This document shows, one piece after another, positions 62,589 through 64,000 of a stretch of 64,000 nucleotides of DNA; positions within the stretch are counted from its first letter, which is position 1, and every line of letters begins with the position of its first letter. Under the pieces are notes generated by a model, which ran no database searches, was not told the origin of the DNA, and was given only the letters and a program-made list of their open reading frames with translations. The stretch covers positions 62,001 through 126,000 of the forward strand of contig JBGTSB010000001.1 in assembly GCA_041940525.1 (NCBI GenBank), given 5' to 3'. Source of the DNA: JAKAXS01 sp041940525. Lineage in GTDB: Bacteria; Pseudomonadota; Alphaproteobacteria; Rhizobiales; Hyphomicrobiaceae. Position numbers and translations under genes: made by a program.

Positions 62589-64000
62589 GATGACAACACT
62601 TAATGACCGTTTCAGCTGCGTGCTCATGGGTGAAGAGTCGCTGCTGGTCCAATGTGGTGAGCTCCTCCTTGGCCGCGGACACACTGTGGCAGGTGTCGTT
62701 TCGGAGAATCCTTCGATTACGAGTTGGGCTGATGGGCATGGCATCAAAACGATGCGGCCGGATGCCAATTTGAAACAGGCTGTCTCAGACTTGGCTTTCG
62801 ACTGGTTCTTTAGCATCGGCAACCTCCGGATGATCCCTGAGGCCGTTTGGGGCCAAGCCGCCAAGGGCGCCGTAAACTTCCATGACGGCCCGCTGCCGAA
62901 GTATGCGGGACTTAACACGCCGTCCTGGGCTCTTCTTGCCGGAGAGACCAGCCACGGCGTGACCTGGCACAAGATTGCCGATGGTGTGGACACCGGCGAT
63001 ATCCTGGTCCAACGGATCTTCGACGTTGGGGAAGGGGAAACGTCTCTCAGCCTAAACACAAAGTGCTTCGAAGCGGGCATCGAGACCTTTTCGGATCTCA
63101 CCGACAAAATCGAAGCCGGCTCCCTTGAAGGCCAGGCACAGGACTTTTCCGGCCGCATCTACTGCGCAAAGGACAAGCGCCCGGCTGCCTTCGCTACGAT
63201 CGACTTCTCGCAACCAGCCTTAGAGATCGATCGGCTGGCCCGGGCTTTGGACTTTGGGCCCGGCTATCGTAATCCGTTGGGCTTGTTGAAGCTGAAGACA
63301 GCTAGCCACGCACTGAACGTCACCGGCCTTGAAGCCGCGAGCCTGGCTCAGCCTCTGCCCGCGGGCACCGTGGTTGAAGCCGATGACCAAGGCGCCGTGG
63401 TCGCCGCTGGCGACGGGGCCGTACGCATTCTCGGGCTGATGGATAACGCGGGCAACCAGCTTCGCATTGCTAAAACTCTCCCTGCTGGCACCGTTCTACC
63501 GGTACTAAACGCATCGGACGCGGACGCTTTGACGGCGCTGTCCGGACAAGCCGCCAAGCAGGACGGCTATTTCGCGGGTGCGCTGGCCGAGCAGGTGGAT
63601 CTCGAACTTGCAGGCATGCAGCCGTCCAGCGGCGGCGAGGCCGACTGGGCCCGCTTCAGGCTGGAGTTGCCGTCTGGCCTTTCTGGTAACCGTGGCGCCG
63701 CCGCCGTCGTCGCTGCGTTGACGCGCATCTCCGGCCTGTCGCGCTTTGATGTCGGATTTTCCGATGACGCGCTTACCGAACAGACTAACCGGTATCCGGG
63801 CTATCTAGCGCCAAGTCTGCCACTGACTGTGACGTCGGACGATGAGACCACGGTTGAGACCCTCAGTGAGGAAGTTTCCGAACGGTTGGCCGGTTTGCGA
63901 CGTCGCGGCCCCTACGCCGCTGACTTGGCTCTACGCACGCCCAACGCCGGCAATTCGCCCTTGAGCGTCGCGGTTCGCGTTACAGCCAACGGCGACACGG
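62589..64000 (+). CDS. Large modular enzyme with N-terminal formyltransferase domain and NRPS-like region, 3' end outside window
   Basis: The frame is open from the ATG at 62589 (AGGCGGAAG just upstream) to the right edge, giving 470 residues. Residues about 5-200 match methionyl-tRNA-formyltransferase-type folds: GAVNFHDGPLPKYAGLNTPS holds the Asn and His of the catalytic set, and GVTWHKIADGVDTGDILVQ the Asp. A formyltransferase C-terminal-like part (to about 275) follows. Residues about 315-470 look like the latter half of a condensation domain (VVAALTRISGLSRFDVGFSD, APSLPLTVTSDDETTVETLS). This order recalls Atu3671-type hybrid enzymes with a luciferase-like monooxygenase. The downstream domains are not visible. 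Confidence 0.8.

Noticed and set aside
1..64000. CRISPR arrays, insertion sequences or prophage
   Set aside because: No regularly spaced repeats, transposase, integrase or phage structural genes were seen.

Overview
The window comes from an alphaproteobacterium, most likely a methylotroph of the order Hyphomicrobiales (Hyphomicrobium/Filomicrobium-like). The signs are a formaldehyde-activating-enzyme homologue beside a dihydropteroate-synthase-like gene of the tetrahydromethanopterin type, a four-Cys methanol-metabolism-type cytochrome c, an aerobic (CobG-type) cobalamin pathway, HWE/HisKA_2 histidine kinases, and an ExoF/ExoP-like polysaccharide pair. I saw no rRNA, phage, insertion sequence or CRISPR array. 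A run of ten N at 22300-22309 marks an assembly gap.

Layout. 1-2.5 kb: C1-related genes on the minus strand (DHPS-like, complex I accessory subunit, Fae homologue). 2.7-13.0 kb: mostly minus-strand genes for nutrient and ion transport and small envelope proteins (Amt, PRC-barrel protein, TPR protein, OPT transporter with an amidase, ClC), plus one plus-strand sensor kinase. 13.2-28.1 kb: a long plus-strand run of mainly envelope genes (PepSY-like protein, TTC38-type protein, TPP enzyme, OpgC, a pair of small Cys-motif secreted proteins with Sco, an orphan amino-acid binding protein, L,D-transpeptidase, patatin lipoprotein, a pentameric ligand-gated channel homologue, ZntB, MscS, cytochrome c). 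28.1-34.4 kb: tRNA-Pro, cupin, a GAF-HWE kinase, a nitroreductase, and a VWA protein translationally coupled to a second secreted protein built of similar beta modules.

34.6-55.2 kb: metC and then an almost continuous cobalamin locus. A cobalamin riboswitch on the minus strand (about 50.6-50.8 kb) precedes cbtB-cbtA-cobW-cobN-cobG-cobH-cobI-cobJ-cobL-cobE-cobM-cobA-cobB-bluB, mostly joined by ATGA stop/start overlaps, with cobK set in on the opposite strand. Divergently, cobP-cobO-cobQ run on the plus strand, followed by convergent cobD and a CobC-like phosphatase. Together these cover cobalt uptake, corrin ring building, cobalt insertion, amidation, adenosylation, the aminopropanol arm and the lower base. 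cobF, cobS/cobT, the DMB phosphoribosyltransferase, cobV and a threonine-phosphate decarboxylase are not in the window.

55.2-62.3 kb: an extracellular polysaccharide module (WcaJ-type priming transferase, GT39-type transferase, ExoP-like co-polymerase with a degenerate Walker A motif, ExoF-like export protein with a coiled coil). 62.6 kb to the end: the 5' part of a large gene that begins with a formyltransferase domain and appears to continue into an NRPS-like module, so a natural-product cluster may start at the right edge.
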